A DNA stretch of 64,000 bases from Pseudomonas cremoris (GCF_014230465.1 NZ_JAAXCY010000011.1:186001-250000); one strand, 5' to 3'. Positions 27,382-38,465 are shown, counted from the first letter of the stretch. Made by a program: numbers and translations. Notes: generated by a model from the letters alone, not told the origin.

Positions 27382-28001
27382 CCACTTCTGTTGCAACACC
27401 TTGGATTCTTGGCCTCACCGGCGGCATTGGCAGCGGCAAAAGCGCGGCGGCCCAGCACTTTATCGACCTGGGCATCGACCTGGTGGATGCCGACCATGCC
27501 GCCCGCTGGGTAGTCGAGCCTGGCCGCCCGGCACTGGCCAGCATTGCCGAACATTTTGGTGCCGGCGTGCTGCAGCCTGACGGCCAGCTGGACCGTGCTG
27601 CGCTGCGCAAACTGATCTTTGAAGTACCCGAAGAGCGCCGCTGGCTGGAAGCCCTGTTGCATCCGTTGATTGGCGAGGAGATTCGCAGCCACCTGGCGCG
27701 CGCTCGTTCGCCTTACGCCATCCTGGTGTCGCCATTGTTGGTCGAGTCCGGCCAGCACAGCATGACCCAGCGCATCCTGGTGATCGACGTGCCGCAATCA
27801 CTGCAGATTCAGCGTACCCTGCAGCGCGACGGCATCAGCGAACAGCAGGTGCAGGCGATTCTCAAGGCCCAGTCCAGCCGCGAAGACCGCCTGAAACATG
27901 CCGATGATGTACTGGTCAATGACCAGGACCTTGCCTGGCTGCACAGCGAGGTCGAACGACTGCACCACTTTTACCTTACTTTGCGTGGAGGCCGATCATG
28001 A
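27378..28001 (+). CDS. coaE: Dephospho-CoA kinase
   Basis: A 207-aa kinase for the last step of coenzyme A synthesis, phosphorylating the 3'-hydroxyl of dephospho-CoA. The P-loop is [11 protein letters not shown] at about residues 10-20, followed by the D-A-D substrate motif near 37. The start ATG overlaps the pilD stop (ATGA), and its own stop overlaps yacG in the same way. This pilD-coaE-yacG order is conserved in gammaproteobacteria. Confidence 0.95.
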   Translation: MTTSVATPWILGLTGGIGSGKSAAAQHFIDLGIDLVDADHAARWVVEPGRPALASIAEHFGAGVLQPDGQLDRAALRKLIFEVPEERRWLEALLHPLIGEEIRSHLARARSPYAILVSPLLVESGQHSMTQRILVIDVPQSLQIQRTLQRDGISEQQVQAILKAQSSREDRLKHADDVLVNDQDLAWLHSEVERLHHFYLTLRGGRS

Positions 28002-28198
28002 GCCAACCCTTGACCGTCGAATGCCCAACCTGCGGTGCACCCGTGGAATGGAAAGCGACCAATCTCAACCGGCCGTTCTGCTCGGACCGCTGCAAACTCA
28101 TCGACCTGGGCGCCTGGGCGGCTGAAGAACACAAGATTCCGGTGGCTCCGGATGCCGAAGACGAGCTGTTTTCCGAAGACCTGCCGCCGCGCCACTAA
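27998..28198 (+). CDS. yacG: DNA gyrase inhibitor YacG, zinc-binding
   Basis: A 66-aa protein with the YacG zinc finger: C9, C12, C28 and C32, with R-P-F-C-S-D-R-C in the second half, and the acidic tail usual for this family. In E. coli YacG binds GyrB and inhibits gyrase. It overlaps coaE by four bases, and its stop overlaps by four bases the convergent small gene at 28195. Confidence 0.94.
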   Translation: MSQPLTVECPTCGAPVEWKATNLNRPFCSDRCKLIDLGAWAAEEHKIPVAPDAEDELFSEDLPPRH

Positions 28199-28410
28199 GG
28201 GCGCATAAAAGCATATTCCTGCTGGTCGTCGAGGTTCTCTGCAAGGTATTGCAGCTCGTCGGCCAGGTCTTCGAAACTGCGCACACCCTTGCTCTGCTGC
28301 ACCACCGCACTGAGCATGGCGCGCAGGGTCAAGCCTGGGTCAAAACCGATTTCCTGTGCTGCATCCTGGCTTCTGCGCAACTCCTGCCGTGCCCACTCGT
28401 ACACACTCAT
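28195..28410 (-). CDS. Small conserved hypothetical protein
   Basis: A 71-aa soluble helical protein starting [10 protein letters not shown]. The ATG at 28410 has AGGAG eight bases upstream; a longer frame to 28443 lacks such a site. No motif I recognise. It is convergent with yacG with a 4-bp stop overlap, and a homologue sits at this position in P. aeruginosa as far as I recall. Function unknown. Confidence 0.7.
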   Translation of the reverse strand: MSVYEWARQELRRSQDAAQEIGFDPGLTLRAMLSAVVQQSKGVRSFEDLADELQYLAENLDDQQEYAFMRP

Positions 28411-28476
28411 GATCCGTGCTCCTGGAAGAATGTTGCAGAGCATGGGCTTGCCGGGGTGCGCGGGATTTGATCTGGA

Positions 28477-29166
28477 TCAACGCTGCGATTCGTCATCCTT
28501 CCAGGGTGCTGAGAGGTAGCGAGTGCGGTTGAATGTCTCCAGCCATTCAGGGCAAAACACCACCAGGGCACTGATCACCATGCCGTTGATAAAGGCCTCT
28601 GGAAATATGATCAGCCACAGGTAGCCGACGAAATCTTCCAGCCACTCCGGCATCGCAAAAATACCGTCAAACCATAGCAATCCCAGCCCGGCCAATAGGC
28701 AGAGCAACGCCGACAGCGCAGCAGCAAAAAAGCCGGAGCAGAAGATATACACGAAGGGATTGCGCGGCTGTGCACGCTCAACCAACAGTGCGCAGCCTTC
28801 GGTAACCAGCACCGGCAGCCCGATCAGCAACAAGCCGTTGACGCCAAGCGCTGCCAGATCCTGGCGTCCCAACAACATCAAGCCCAGTTGAGCGGCAAAG
28901 CCTCCAACAATCGCCAGGGGCCAATCCAGCAGCAGGGTGACGGCGGTCATGCCAATGAAGTGGTAGGACACACCCGTATCGAAATCCCGCCGCACCAACC
29001 ACAGCATGAACAACGCGAATACTGTGCCGAACAACAGGTGCTGGCGTCGGCGGTCGGCGAACAGCTCCACCCACGGCGAACGCAGAATCGCCCACACCAG
29101 TACCGGCGCATACAACACCCAGCCGATGCCAAGGGTTTGCGGCGCCAGCACCGCGGCACTGATCAC
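28477..29166 (-). CDS. CbiM-like energy-coupling-factor transporter permease (orphan)
   Basis: A 229-aa polytopic protein with about six helices, resembling the CbiM/ECF substrate-specific permease family: M-I-S-A-A-V-L at the N-terminus, conserved Y-H-F-I-G-M-T-A near residue 68 and E-A-F-I-N-G-M near 190. Canonical CbiM works with CbiN, CbiQ and the ATPase CbiO in cobalt or nickel import; none of these are in this window. Its start overlaps by four bases the stop of the upstream periplasmic protein gene, so the pair is co-translated. Metal specificity is unknown. Confidence 0.72.
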   Translation of the reverse strand: MISAAVLAPQTLGIGWVLYAPVLVWAILRSPWVELFADRRRQHLLFGTVFALFMLWLVRRDFDTGVSYHFIGMTAVTLLLDWPLAIVGGFAAQLGLMLLGRQDLAALGVNGLLLIGLPVLVTEGCALLVERAQPRNPFVYIFCSGFFAAALSALLCLLAGLGLLWFDGIFAMPEWLEDFVGYLWLIIFPEAFINGMVISALVVFCPEWLETFNRTRYLSAPWKDDESQR

Positions 29167-29630
29167 GGCGTCACCTGCTCCAGGGCTTGGCGCAGATCAG
29201 CGGCGGAGCTGTATTCACGTTGTGCAACCAGCTTGCCGTTATCCAATTGCAGCCATAGCACTTTATCCACAGGCCCCGGATAACGTGGTGCGATACGCGC
29301 ATCACGGTCCAGCATGACCCGATAGTTGTAGGACTGCATGGCCGGCACCGCGAACAGCTTGGCGATCAACCGGGGCATGCGCTGGATGTCGGCCACAAAC
29401 ACAGCATGCCGCACCTCAAGATACCCTTTAGGCTGGCCCTGCAATGCCGCATCAAGGACTTTGGCGGCGTCCATGCTGCGGGCCACCAACAGCGTCTGCA
29501 CCTGGCTATCCAGGGTGTAGGCCTGGTCGAATTGATCGAGCAAGGTCCACGGTACTAAGCGCTCCCCCACCTCAACGGCTTGGGCCCATACAGGCAGCAG
29601 ACACAAGAACAACACCAAAAAAAACTTCAC
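29163..29630 (-). CDS. Periplasmic thioredoxin-fold-like protein of unknown function
   Basis: A 155-aa protein with a signal peptide cleaved after A-Q-A at residue 18. The rest resembles the thioredoxin-like fold in layout (V-P-W-T-L-L-D-Q-F-D-Q near 26, then alternating strands) but lacks a CxxC active site. Similar Pseudomonas genes are sometimes labelled FAD/FMN-containing dehydrogenase; I see no FAD motif here. It is the first gene of a two-gene operon with the CbiM-like permease, suggesting a shared periplasmic task such as metal handling. This is inference. Confidence 0.65.
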   Translation of the reverse strand: MKFFLVLFLCLLPVWAQAVEVGERLVPWTLLDQFDQAYTLDSQVQTLLVARSMDAAKVLDAALQGQPKGYLEVRHAVFVADIQRMPRLIAKLFAVPAMQSYNYRVMLDRDARIAPRYPGPVDKVLWLQLDNGKLVAQREYSSAADLRQALEQVTP

Positions 29631-29732
29631 TGCAGACTCCCCACGCCCGGGATGACGGTTGAATGGGCAGTCTACACCGACCTTTTGAAGCAGGACTTCC
29701 TGCGGTCATCATTTGAACGCTAAGCTGGTGGC

Positions 29733-30362
29733 ATGGATGACTCAGATTACTTGCGCCTGCTTACCGTAGCGGCCGAACAAGCCAACGCATTCCTGTCCAA
29801 TGCCCGCAAATGGGAGCGTGAGCGTTGGGTCTGCCAGCGCCTGCTACAAGGCTTGAATGTGCCTTACCGTGCCGAAGAGTTTCACGCCGCGGGACAAGAG
29901 CCGCCAGACGTGTTGTTTCGCGATGCCAGCTTCGAGGTTTTTTTCGTCCTGGACGAAGGTCGGCGCCTGAACGACGAATGGCGCGACGAACTGCTGCGCC
30001 GGCGCAGCGCATTCTCCCTGAGCCAGCTGGTGCGGCGCGAGGCCAAGCCACGGCGCATTCCCGCCCATGAGTTCCTGCTGCGCCTGGCGCCAACGCTGCG
30101 CAAAAAGGCGCACAACTATAAAGAACGCGGGATGGACCTCGGGGAGTTGGACCTCATCGCCTTCACCAGCCTCAAGCGTGAAGTGCTCGATCTCAACAGC
30201 CACTTCCCACCGCCGACCGAATACCTGCGCCAGGGCTGGCGCTCGCTGTCGCTGGTGGGGCCGACGTTTGCACGGGTGCTGTTCGCGCATCCGGATGCGC
30301 CGGATTTCTTGCGCAACAACCTGGGCCGCAGCATAGTATTCGACGTGGGCATCAGCCTCTGA
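29733..30362 (+). CDS. DUF1780 family protein
   Basis: A 209-aa soluble basic protein beginning M-D-D-S-D-Y-L-R-L-L. It matches what I remember of the DUF1780 family, small Pseudomonas proteins with an endonuclease-like fold; the motif P-P-D-V-L-F-R-D-A-S-F-E-V (about residues 57-69) would hold the acidic residues of such a site. No experimental function known to me. It is followed by DUF3094 and ndh in the same direction. Confidence 0.7.
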   Translation: MDDSDYLRLLTVAAEQANAFLSNARKWERERWVCQRLLQGLNVPYRAEEFHAAGQEPPDVLFRDASFEVFFVLDEGRRLNDEWRDELLRRRSAFSLSQLVRREAKPRRIPAHEFLLRLAPTLRKKAHNYKERGMDLGELDLIAFTSLKREVLDLNSHFPPPTEYLRQGWRSLSLVGPTFARVLFAHPDAPDFLRNNLGRSIVFDVGISL

Positions 30363-30417
30363 TCCCCCGGACTGTAACGTGGCGCCCTTTTGCAACGTCT
30401 ACCTGACGAGGCTTTAT

Positions 30418-30591
30418 ATGACCAGCCGCCTGAACCCCGATGACCAGCAGCATGTCGAAGAGTACCTGCAACTCTCCCAAAACCGAGTCGAGCGCAAGCC
30501 TTTCCGGCCGTGGCTGCTCCTCGGTGTGGTGCTGGTGGCAGTGGTCGGGCTCGGCTTGCTGAGCCGCCTTTTGAGTTACCTGACGCTATGA
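30418..30591 (+). CDS. DUF3094 single-pass membrane protein
   Basis: A 57-aa protein: a polar N-terminus (M-T-S-R-L-N-P-D-D-Q-Q) and one C-terminal transmembrane helix after R-P-W-L-L-L. The family is known only as DUF3094 in pseudomonads. The chosen ATG is preceded by a weak GAGG sequence; a longer in-frame start at 30379 gives an implausible tail. It lies 60 bp before ndh and may be co-transcribed. Confidence 0.75.
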   Translation: MTSRLNPDDQQHVEEYLQLSQNRVERKPFRPWLLLGVVLVAVVGLGLLSRLLSYLTL

Positions 30592-30651
30592 GCTGCCTGG
30601 CGCTCGCGGGGGTAACTGCTCCGATTTCTTTTAGCCTTGCGAGATATCCCC

Positions 30652-31950
30652 ATGACCCATCGTATTATTATCGTCGGCGGCGGCGCCGGCGGCCTGGAGT
30701 TGGCTACCCGCCTGGGTAAGACTCTGGGCAAGCGCGGTACCGCCAGCATCACGCTGGTGGATGCCAACCTGACCCATATCTGGAAGCCCCTGCTGCACGA
30801 AGTGGCCGCCGGTTCGCTGAATTCTTCGGAAGACGAGCTCAATTACGTTGCCCAGGCCAAATGGAACCACTTCGAGTTCCAACTGGGGCGGATGAGCGGG
30901 CTCGACCGCGAACAGAAGAAAATCCAGTTGGCTGCCACCCTTGATGACGAAGGCCGTGAGCTGGTGCCCGCACGCGTACTGGGCTACGACAGCCTGGTGA
31001 TCGCAGTCGGCAGCACCACCAACGATTTCGGCACCGAAGGCGCGGCACAGCACTGCTTGTTCCTCGACACCCGTAAACAGGCCGAGCGTTTCCACCAACA
31101 GTTGCTCAACCACTACCTGCGTGCGCATGCCGGGCAGACCGATGTGGAAGAGAAAATCAGCGTCGCCATCGTCGGTGCCGGTGCCACCGGTGTCGAGCTG
31201 GCCGCCGAGCTGCACAACGCAGCCCATGAACTGGCAGCCTATGGCCTGGACCGCATCAAGCCGGAAAACATGCATATCACCCTGATCGAAGCCGGCCCAC
31301 GGGTGCTCCCTGCCCTGCCAGAACGTATCGGCGGGCCTGTGCATAAAACCCTGGAGAAACTCGGGGTGACGGTATTGACCAACTCGGCAGTGAGCGAAGT
31401 GACGGCTGACGCGCTGATCACCAGCAGCGGCCAGGCAATCCCCGCCAGCCTCAAGGTTTGGGCCGCAGGGATTCGCGCACCGGGTTTTCTCAAGGACATC
31501 GATGGCCTGGAAACCAACCGCATCAACCAACTACAAGTGCTGCCGACGCTGCAAACCACCCGCGATGAAAACATCTTCGCCTTTGGCGACTGCGCCGCCT
31601 GCCCGCAACCGGGCACTGACCGCAACGTACCGCCACGGGCTCAGGCGGCTCACCAGCAGGCTTCGCTGTTGGCCAAATCGCTGAAACTGCGCATCGAAGG
31701 CAAGGACCTGCCGAGCTACAAGTACACCGACTACGGTTCGCTGATCTCGCTGTCGCGTTTTTCCGCTGTGGGTAACTTGATGGGCAACCTCACTGGCAGC
31801 GTAATGCTGGAGGGTTGGTTGGCGCGGATGTTCTACGTGTCGCTGTACCGCATGCACCAGATGGCGCTGTATGGGTTCTTCCGTACGGCGATGCTGATGT
31901 TGGGTAGCAAGATCGGGCGCGGGACCGAGCCACGCCTCAAGCTGCACTAA
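30652..31950 (+). CDS. ndh: Type II NADH dehydrogenase
   Basis: A 432-aa FAD enzyme that passes electrons from NADH to quinone without pumping protons. The FAD-binding G-G-G-A-G-G-L-E is at residues 8-15; the NADH-binding I-V-G-A-G-A-T-G-V-E is near 175; F-A-F-G-D-C-A near 308 contacts FAD. The C-terminal 60 residues are amphipathic and may attach to the membrane. The ATG at 30652 gives the normal NDH-2 N-terminus. A REPIN follows the gene. Confidence 0.9.
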   Translation: MTHRIIIVGGGAGGLELATRLGKTLGKRGTASITLVDANLTHIWKPLLHEVAAGSLNSSEDELNYVAQAKWNHFEFQLGRMSGLDREQKKIQLAATLDDEGRELVPARVLGYDSLVIAVGSTTNDFGTEGAAQHCLFLDTRKQAERFHQQLLNHYLRAHAGQTDVEEKISVAIVGAGATGVELAAELHNAAHELAAYGLDRIKPENMHITLIEAGPRVLPALPERIGGPVHKTLEKLGVTVLTNSAVSEVTADALITSSGQAIPASLKVWAAGIRAPGFLKDIDGLETNRINQLQVLPTLQTTRDENIFAFGDCAACPQPGTDRNVPPRAQAAHQQASLLAKSLKLRIEGKDLPSYKYTDYGSLISLSRFSAVGNLMGNLTGSVMLEGWLARMFYVSLYRMHQMALYGFFRTAMLMLGSKIGRGTEPRLKLH

Positions 31951-31980
31951 CGACGCGGTCTCGAATGTGAACGTGTAAGT

Positions 31981-32067
31981 GTGGGAGCGGGCTTGCTCGC
32001 AAATGCGGTGTGTCAGTTAAAGATTCGGTGACTGATACACCGCATTCGCGAGCAAGCCCGCCCCCAC
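31981..32067. repeat. REPIN-type inverted repeat, copy 3
   Basis: Same architecture as the other copies, 87 bp. Both arms carry one substitution (GCTCGCAAATG on the left, GCCCCCAC on the right). It separates ndh from the tRNA terminator. Confidence 0.93.
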
Positions 32068-32102
32068 ATTTGCTTTGTGGTGAACGCAGGTTTTCGCGGA
32101 CA

Positions 32103-32138
32103 AAAAAAATCCCCGTATCTTTCGATACGGGGATTTTT
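32103..32138. terminator. Bidirectional terminator between ndh and the tRNA cluster
   Basis: ATCCCCGTATC and GATACGGGGAT form a perfect 11-bp stem around TTTC, with eight A on the left and five T on the right, so it can stop ndh transcription and that of the minus-strand tRNA operon. Confidence 0.9.
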
Positions 32139-32142
32139 AATA

Positions 32143-32219
32143 TGGTCGGGGTAGGGGGATTCGAACTCCCGACATCCTGCTCCCAAAGCAGGCGCGCTAC
32201 CGGACTGCGCTATACCCCG
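32143..32219 (-). tRNA. tRNA-Pro (TGG), copy 1
   Basis: A 77-nt cloverleaf with encoded CCA. Acceptor CGGGGTA/TACCCCG, anticodon TGG in the loop CTTTGGG, T-loop TTCGAAT. It is identical to the copy at 32395, and is the promoter-distal member of the tRNA cluster. Confidence 0.96.
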
Positions 32220-32313
32220 GTAATAAAAAGGCGACCTTTCAGTCGCCTTCTTCGATCAGCGCTTTTGGCCTCTGATCTTAAGATTCGATTCCAGCCTGAG
32301 CTGGTCTCAAAAA

Positions 32314-32389
32314 TGGTGGGTCGTGTGGGATTCGAACCTACGACCAATTGGTTAAAAGCCAACTGCTCTACCAACTGAGCTAACGACCC
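32314..32389 (-). tRNA. tRNA-Lys (TTT)
   Basis: A 76-nt cloverleaf with encoded CCA. Acceptor GGGTCGT/ACGACCC, anticodon TTT in the loop CTTTTAA. It lies between the two identical tRNA-Pro genes. Confidence 0.96.
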
Positions 32390-32394
32390 AAATA

Positions 32395-32471
32395 TGGTCG
32401 GGGTAGGGGGATTCGAACTCCCGACATCCTGCTCCCAAAGCAGGCGCGCTACCGGACTGCGCTATACCCCG
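32395..32471 (-). tRNA. tRNA-Pro (TGG), copy 2
   Basis: Identical in all 77 positions to the tRNA-Pro at 32143, including a few flanking bases on each side. Five bases separate it from tRNA-Lys. Confidence 0.96.
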
Positions 32472-32480
32472 GTTTGAAAT

Positions 32481-32556
32481 TGGCTCCGTGACCAGGACTC
32501 GAACCTGGGACCCAATGATTAACAGTCATTTGCTCTACCGACTGAGCTATCACGGA
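32481..32556 (-). tRNA. tRNA-Asn (GTT)
   Basis: A 76-nt cloverleaf with encoded CCA and discriminator G. Acceptor TCCGTGA/TCACGGA, anticodon GTT in the loop CTGTTAA. It is the promoter-proximal member of the cluster, nine bases from tRNA-Pro copy 2. Confidence 0.96.
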
Positions 32557-32645
32557 ACTACATATTTCAAAGTACAACTTCTACTGCGGTGTAACCTTCT
32601 CTTCGAGTCTTCCGTATCGCTACGTTGTCATGTCTGAGGCGCGCT

Positions 32646-32673
32646 ATTCTACAATCTTAAAAACCCCTGTCAA
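32646..32673 (-). promoter_or_regulatory. tRNA operon promoter
   Basis: On the minus strand a perfect TTGACA (32673-32668) and TAGAAT (32651-32646) are spaced 16 bp and followed by the GC-rich AGCGCGCC discriminator typical of stringently controlled stable-RNA promoters. It lies 90 bp upstream of tRNA-Asn. The 300-bp gap between tRNA-Asn and clpB holds only this promoter and the clpB terminator. Confidence 0.85.
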
Positions 32674-32808
32674 CCCTTTAAATTGCTTTTAAGACAATGA
32701 TTTGCGCTTGTTTCTGATTTCTTCTTGGGGAGAAGAAACCCGTGGGCTGACGTTGTTGCGGGGCGCACTTTACAAGCCTTTTCCTTACAGTTCAACGCCC
32801 TATCGAAA

Positions 32809-32838
32809 AAAAAAGGCCCCGCAGTGCGGGGCCTTCTT
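32809..32838 (-). terminator. clpB terminator
   Basis: GGCCCCGC and GCGGGGCC pair around AGT, flanked by an A-run and TTCTTTT. It lies 22 bp beyond the clpB stop; the A-run gives the U-tract on the minus strand. Confidence 0.88.
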
Positions 32839-32859
32839 TTACTACGCCAGTTTCAAACC

Positions 32860-35424
<2,565 letters not shown>

Positions 35425-35496
35425 TAGTCACCTTCCTTTTGAGCAGGCCGGAGCTATAAAACATCCTGAATGAAGAAACCTGCCAGATACCCTTAT

Positions 35497-35524
35497 AGAT
35501 GGGGTGGATTCTGGGAGTTTCAAG
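35497..35524 (-). promoter_or_regulatory. Sigma-32 heat-shock promoter of clpB
   Basis: On the minus strand CTTGAAA (35524-35518) is followed after 13 bp by CCCCATCT (35504-35497), essentially the RpoH consensus. It lies between pgeF and clpB, so clpB is transcribed separately from rluD-pgeF under heat stress. Confidence 0.9.
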
Positions 35525-35554
35525 CGTCGGGCAGTTGACGCAAGTCAGAAGAGT

Positions 35555-36280
35555 CTAGCGTTCGAGCCAGATAAGGGAGGCAAACCGACCAGTGCGAGGG
35601 CCGCGACGGTAAGAAAAGAAGCGGGCATCGGTCACGGTGCAGAAGCCGCCACCATAAACGGAGGTGACACCGCGTGCGGCGAGGCGCAGGTGGGCCAGCT
35701 TATAGATGTCAGCCATGAACTTGCCGGGATTGCGGCTGGGCACAAAGGCTTCGGCGGTGATTGGCAGTTGCTGCATGAAGGCTTCACGCACTTCCGGGCC
35801 GACTTCAAAGGCTTGCGGGCCAATGGCCGGCCCCAGCCAGACCAGTACATCGGCAGGCTCGGCATCCAGGCTTTCGTATGCTGCTTCCAGCACGCCAGCC
35901 GCCAGTCCACGCCAACCGGCATGCGCCGCTGCCACACGGGTGCCGGCACGGTTACAAAACAATGCTGGCAGACAATCGGCGGTCATTGACGTGCAGGCGA
36001 TGCCAGGGGTGCTGGTCCAACTGCCATCGGCTTCAACCGTGCGGCCAGGGTCGGCCTCAACCACCGCCACGCCGTGGACCTGACGCAGCCAGGCAGGTTG
36101 AATATCGAAGGCATCGCGAAGACGGCGGCGATTTTCGAGAACAGCTTCCAGGCTGTCCTCGACATGATCGCCCAAATTGAGGCTGTCGAACGGCGCCAGA
36201 CTGACGCCGCCCGCACGGGTGGTAACGCAGGCTTTCACCTGAGCCGGCGCAGGCCAGTCAGGAATCAGCCAGTCACTCAT
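35555..36280 (-). CDS. pgeF: Peptidoglycan editing factor PgeF (YfiH/LACC1 family)
   Basis: A 241-aa protein of the YfiH/PgeF family, once called multicopper polyphenol oxidase or laccase-like; members act as purine nucleoside phosphorylases and in E. coli YfiH prevents misincorporation of serine into peptidoglycan. The zinc-binding residues are visible as Q-V-H-G near 68, A-D-C-L-P near 104 and A-H-A-G-W-R-G near 119. Its ATG overlaps the rluD stop by four bases, matching the conserved rluD-yfiH-clpB order. Confidence 0.93.
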   Translation of the reverse strand: MSDWLIPDWPAPAQVKACVTTRAGGVSLAPFDSLNLGDHVEDSLEAVLENRRRLRDAFDIQPAWLRQVHGVAVVEADPGRTVEADGSWTSTPGIACTSMTADCLPALFCNRAGTRVAAAHAGWRGLAAGVLEAAYESLDAEPADVLVWLGPAIGPQAFEVGPEVREAFMQQLPITAEAFVPSRNPGKFMADIYKLAHLRLAARGVTSVYGGGFCTVTDARFFSYRRGPRTGRFASLIWLER

Positions 36281-37239
36281 CCGACAAATGCCTCGCGATC
36301 CTGCTTGAGCAGCGTCAGCAACCAGACCAGATCGTCCGGCAACGGCGACTCCCAGCTCATCCGCTTACCGCTCGTCGGATGATCCAGTTCCAGGAAGCGT
36401 GCGTGCAGTGCCTGGCGCGGGAAGTTTTTCAGCGATTCAACCATGGTCTGGCTCGCCGCCGGTGGAATACGGAAGCGGCCGCCGTAGGCCGGATCGCCGA
36501 CCAACGGGAAGTTGATGTGGGCCATGTGCACGCGAATCTGGTGGGTACGGCCGGTTTCCAGCTTGACCCGCACGTGGGTATGGGAGCGGAAACGCTCCAG
36601 TACACGGTAGTGGCTCACGGCCTGCTTGCCGCCTTCCATCACCGCCATACGCTGGCGCTGCTGGCCGTGACGACCGATCGGCGCGTTGATCTTGCCACCT
36701 GCCACCACGACGCCGATCACGATGCACTCGTAGATCCGGCTGACGCTGCGGCTCTGCAGCTGTGTGACCAACTGCGTCTGTGCCTGAATGGTCTTGGCCA
36801 CCACCATCAAGCCGGTGGTGTCCTTGTCCAGACGGTGCACGATGCCGCAGCGCGGGACATTGATGATGTCGGGAACGTGGTGCAGCAAGGCATTGAGCAA
36901 GGTGCCATCAGCGTGCCCTGCAGCCGGGTGAACCACCAGGCCTGCGGGTTTGTTGATCACCAGGATGTCGTCATCTTCATAGACGATGTCCAGCTCGATG
37001 TCTTGGGCGACCCATTCTCCTTGGGCTTCCTGCTCGGCAGTCAGCTCAAGAATCGCACCGCCATGGACTATGTCTCGCGGGCGGATAACCGCTCCATCCA
37101 CAGTCAGGCGGCCGTCTTTGATCCAGGCGGAAAGGCGCGAGCGCGAGTGCTCAGCGAATAATTGTGCGGCGACTTGATCGAGGCGTTGGCCGCCCAATTC
37201 GGACGGCACCTCTGCGCGAAGTTCAATTTTATCGGACAT
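36277..37239 (-). CDS. rluD: 23S rRNA pseudouridine(1911/1915/1917) synthase RluD
   Basis: A 320-aa pseudouridine synthase acting on helix 69 of 23S rRNA. An N-terminal S4 RNA-binding domain (about 17-75) precedes the catalytic domain; the motif H-R-L-D-K-D-T-T-G contains catalytic D138, matching D139 of E. coli RluD. The gene is divergent from bamD and forms an operon with pgeF. Confidence 0.96.
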   Translation of the reverse strand: MSDKIELRAEVPSELGGQRLDQVAAQLFAEHSRSRLSAWIKDGRLTVDGAVIRPRDIVHGGAILELTAEQEAQGEWVAQDIELDIVYEDDDILVINKPAGLVVHPAAGHADGTLLNALLHHVPDIINVPRCGIVHRLDKDTTGLMVVAKTIQAQTQLVTQLQSRSVSRIYECIVIGVVVAGGKINAPIGRHGQQRQRMAVMEGGKQAVSHYRVLERFRSHTHVRVKLETGRTHQIRVHMAHINFPLVGDPAYGGRFRIPPAASQTMVESLKNFPRQALHARFLELDHPTSGKRMSWESPLPDDLVWLLTLLKQDREAFVG

Positions 37240-37388
37240 GCTCAGACTAGGCGTGGCACAGCCTTTGGTTTCGGCTGCGCGCTTGTGGTTAAATACGGCG
37301 TCTTTTGCCCCGAGGCTTTCAACGGGGCGCTCATCATAACAGGACGGCCCCGCCCAAGACAGCGGCCGTCATAGGGACGCAAGCCGCC

Positions 37389-38414
37389 ATGCAAGTGAAA
37401 CACCTGCTGCTGATCGCCATCCTCGCCATGACTGCTGCTTGCTCGTCAACAAAGGAAGTCGTCGACGAAAACCTGAGCGAAGTCGAGTTGTACCAACTGG
37501 CTCAGAAAGACTTGGACAACAATAGCTACACCAGCGCCACAGCGAAGCTGAAGGCCCTGGAGTCGCGCTACCCGTTCGGCCGTTACGCCGACCAGGCCCA
37601 GCTTGAGTTGATCTACGCCAACTACAAGAACGCCGAGCCGGAAGCCGCCAAGTCCGCCGCCGAGCGTTTTATCCGCTTGCACCCGCAACACCCGAACGTG
37701 GACTACGCCTACTACATGAAGGGCCTGACGTCGTTCGACCGGGACGTTGGCCTGCTGGCCCGCTTCCTGCCGCTGGACATGACCAAGCGTGACCCGGGCG
37801 CTGCCCGCGACTCCTACAACGAGTTCGCCCAGCTCACCAGCCGCTACCCCAACAGCCGCTACGCGCCGGACGCCAAGCAGCGCATGATCTACCTGCGCAA
37901 CCTGCTGGCCTCCTACGAGATCCACGTTGCCCACTACTACCTGACCCGTCAGGCCTATGTAGCTGCCGCCAACCGTGGCCGTTATGTCGTGGAAAACTTC
38001 CAGGAAACCCCTTCGGTGGGTGATGGCCTGGCCGTGATGACCGAGGCTTACCAGCGCCTGCACCTGGACGCCCTGGCGGCCACCAGCCTGGAAACCTTGA
38101 AGCTCAACTACCCGGATCACCCAAGCCTGAAAGACGGCCAGTTCGTACCGCAGGTCGCCGAAGCGGACAACCGCTCGTGGCTGAGCAAGTACACCCTGGG
38201 CCTGATCGAGTCCCGTCCACCGCTGCCGCCGGGCGAAACCCGCGCCAACCAGGACGTGATCAAGCAGTTCCAGGATGCGAAGGACGCCATTCCTTCGGAC
38301 CTCAAGCCGCACGACGAGAACGGCGACGTGATCGAAGAAGAAGCACCGCAGGCCCTGGGCAACAATCAGGACCGCTCGTGGTTCAGCTACATGACCTTCG
38401 GTGTGTTCGACTGA
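37389..38414 (+). CDS. bamD: Outer-membrane assembly lipoprotein BamD
   Basis: A 341-aa lipoprotein of the BAM complex, which inserts beta-barrel proteins into the outer membrane. The signal peptide ends in a lipobox M-T-A-A-C with the acylated cysteine at residue 18. TPR-type helices follow ([10 protein letters not shown] and P-N-V-D-Y-A-Y-Y repeats). The C-terminal ~90 residues beyond the TPRs include an acidic, Pro-rich stretch; P. aeruginosa BamD is of similar length. ATG at 37389 was chosen because it starts the signal peptide. Confidence 0.95.
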   Translation: MQVKHLLLIAILAMTAACSSTKEVVDENLSEVELYQLAQKDLDNNSYTSATAKLKALESRYPFGRYADQAQLELIYANYKNAEPEAAKSAAERFIRLHPQHPNVDYAYYMKGLTSFDRDVGLLARFLPLDMTKRDPGAARDSYNEFAQLTSRYPNSRYAPDAKQRMIYLRNLLASYEIHVAHYYLTRQAYVAAANRGRYVVENFQETPSVGDGLAVMTEAYQRLHLDALAATSLETLKLNYPDHPSLKDGQFVPQVAEADNRSWLSKYTLGLIESRPPLPPGETRANQDVIKQFQDAKDAIPSDLKPHDENGDVIEEEAPQALGNNQDRSWFSYMTFGVFD

Positions 38415-38432
38415 TAGCTGTCAACACAACGC

Positions 38433-38465
38433 AAAAAGGGAGCCCTTCGGGGCTCCCTTTTTTGT
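38433..38465 (+). terminator. bamD terminator
   Basis: GGGAGCCC, TTCG loop and GGGCTCCC, preceded by AAAAA and followed by a T-run, 20 bp after the bamD stop. Confidence 0.93.
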
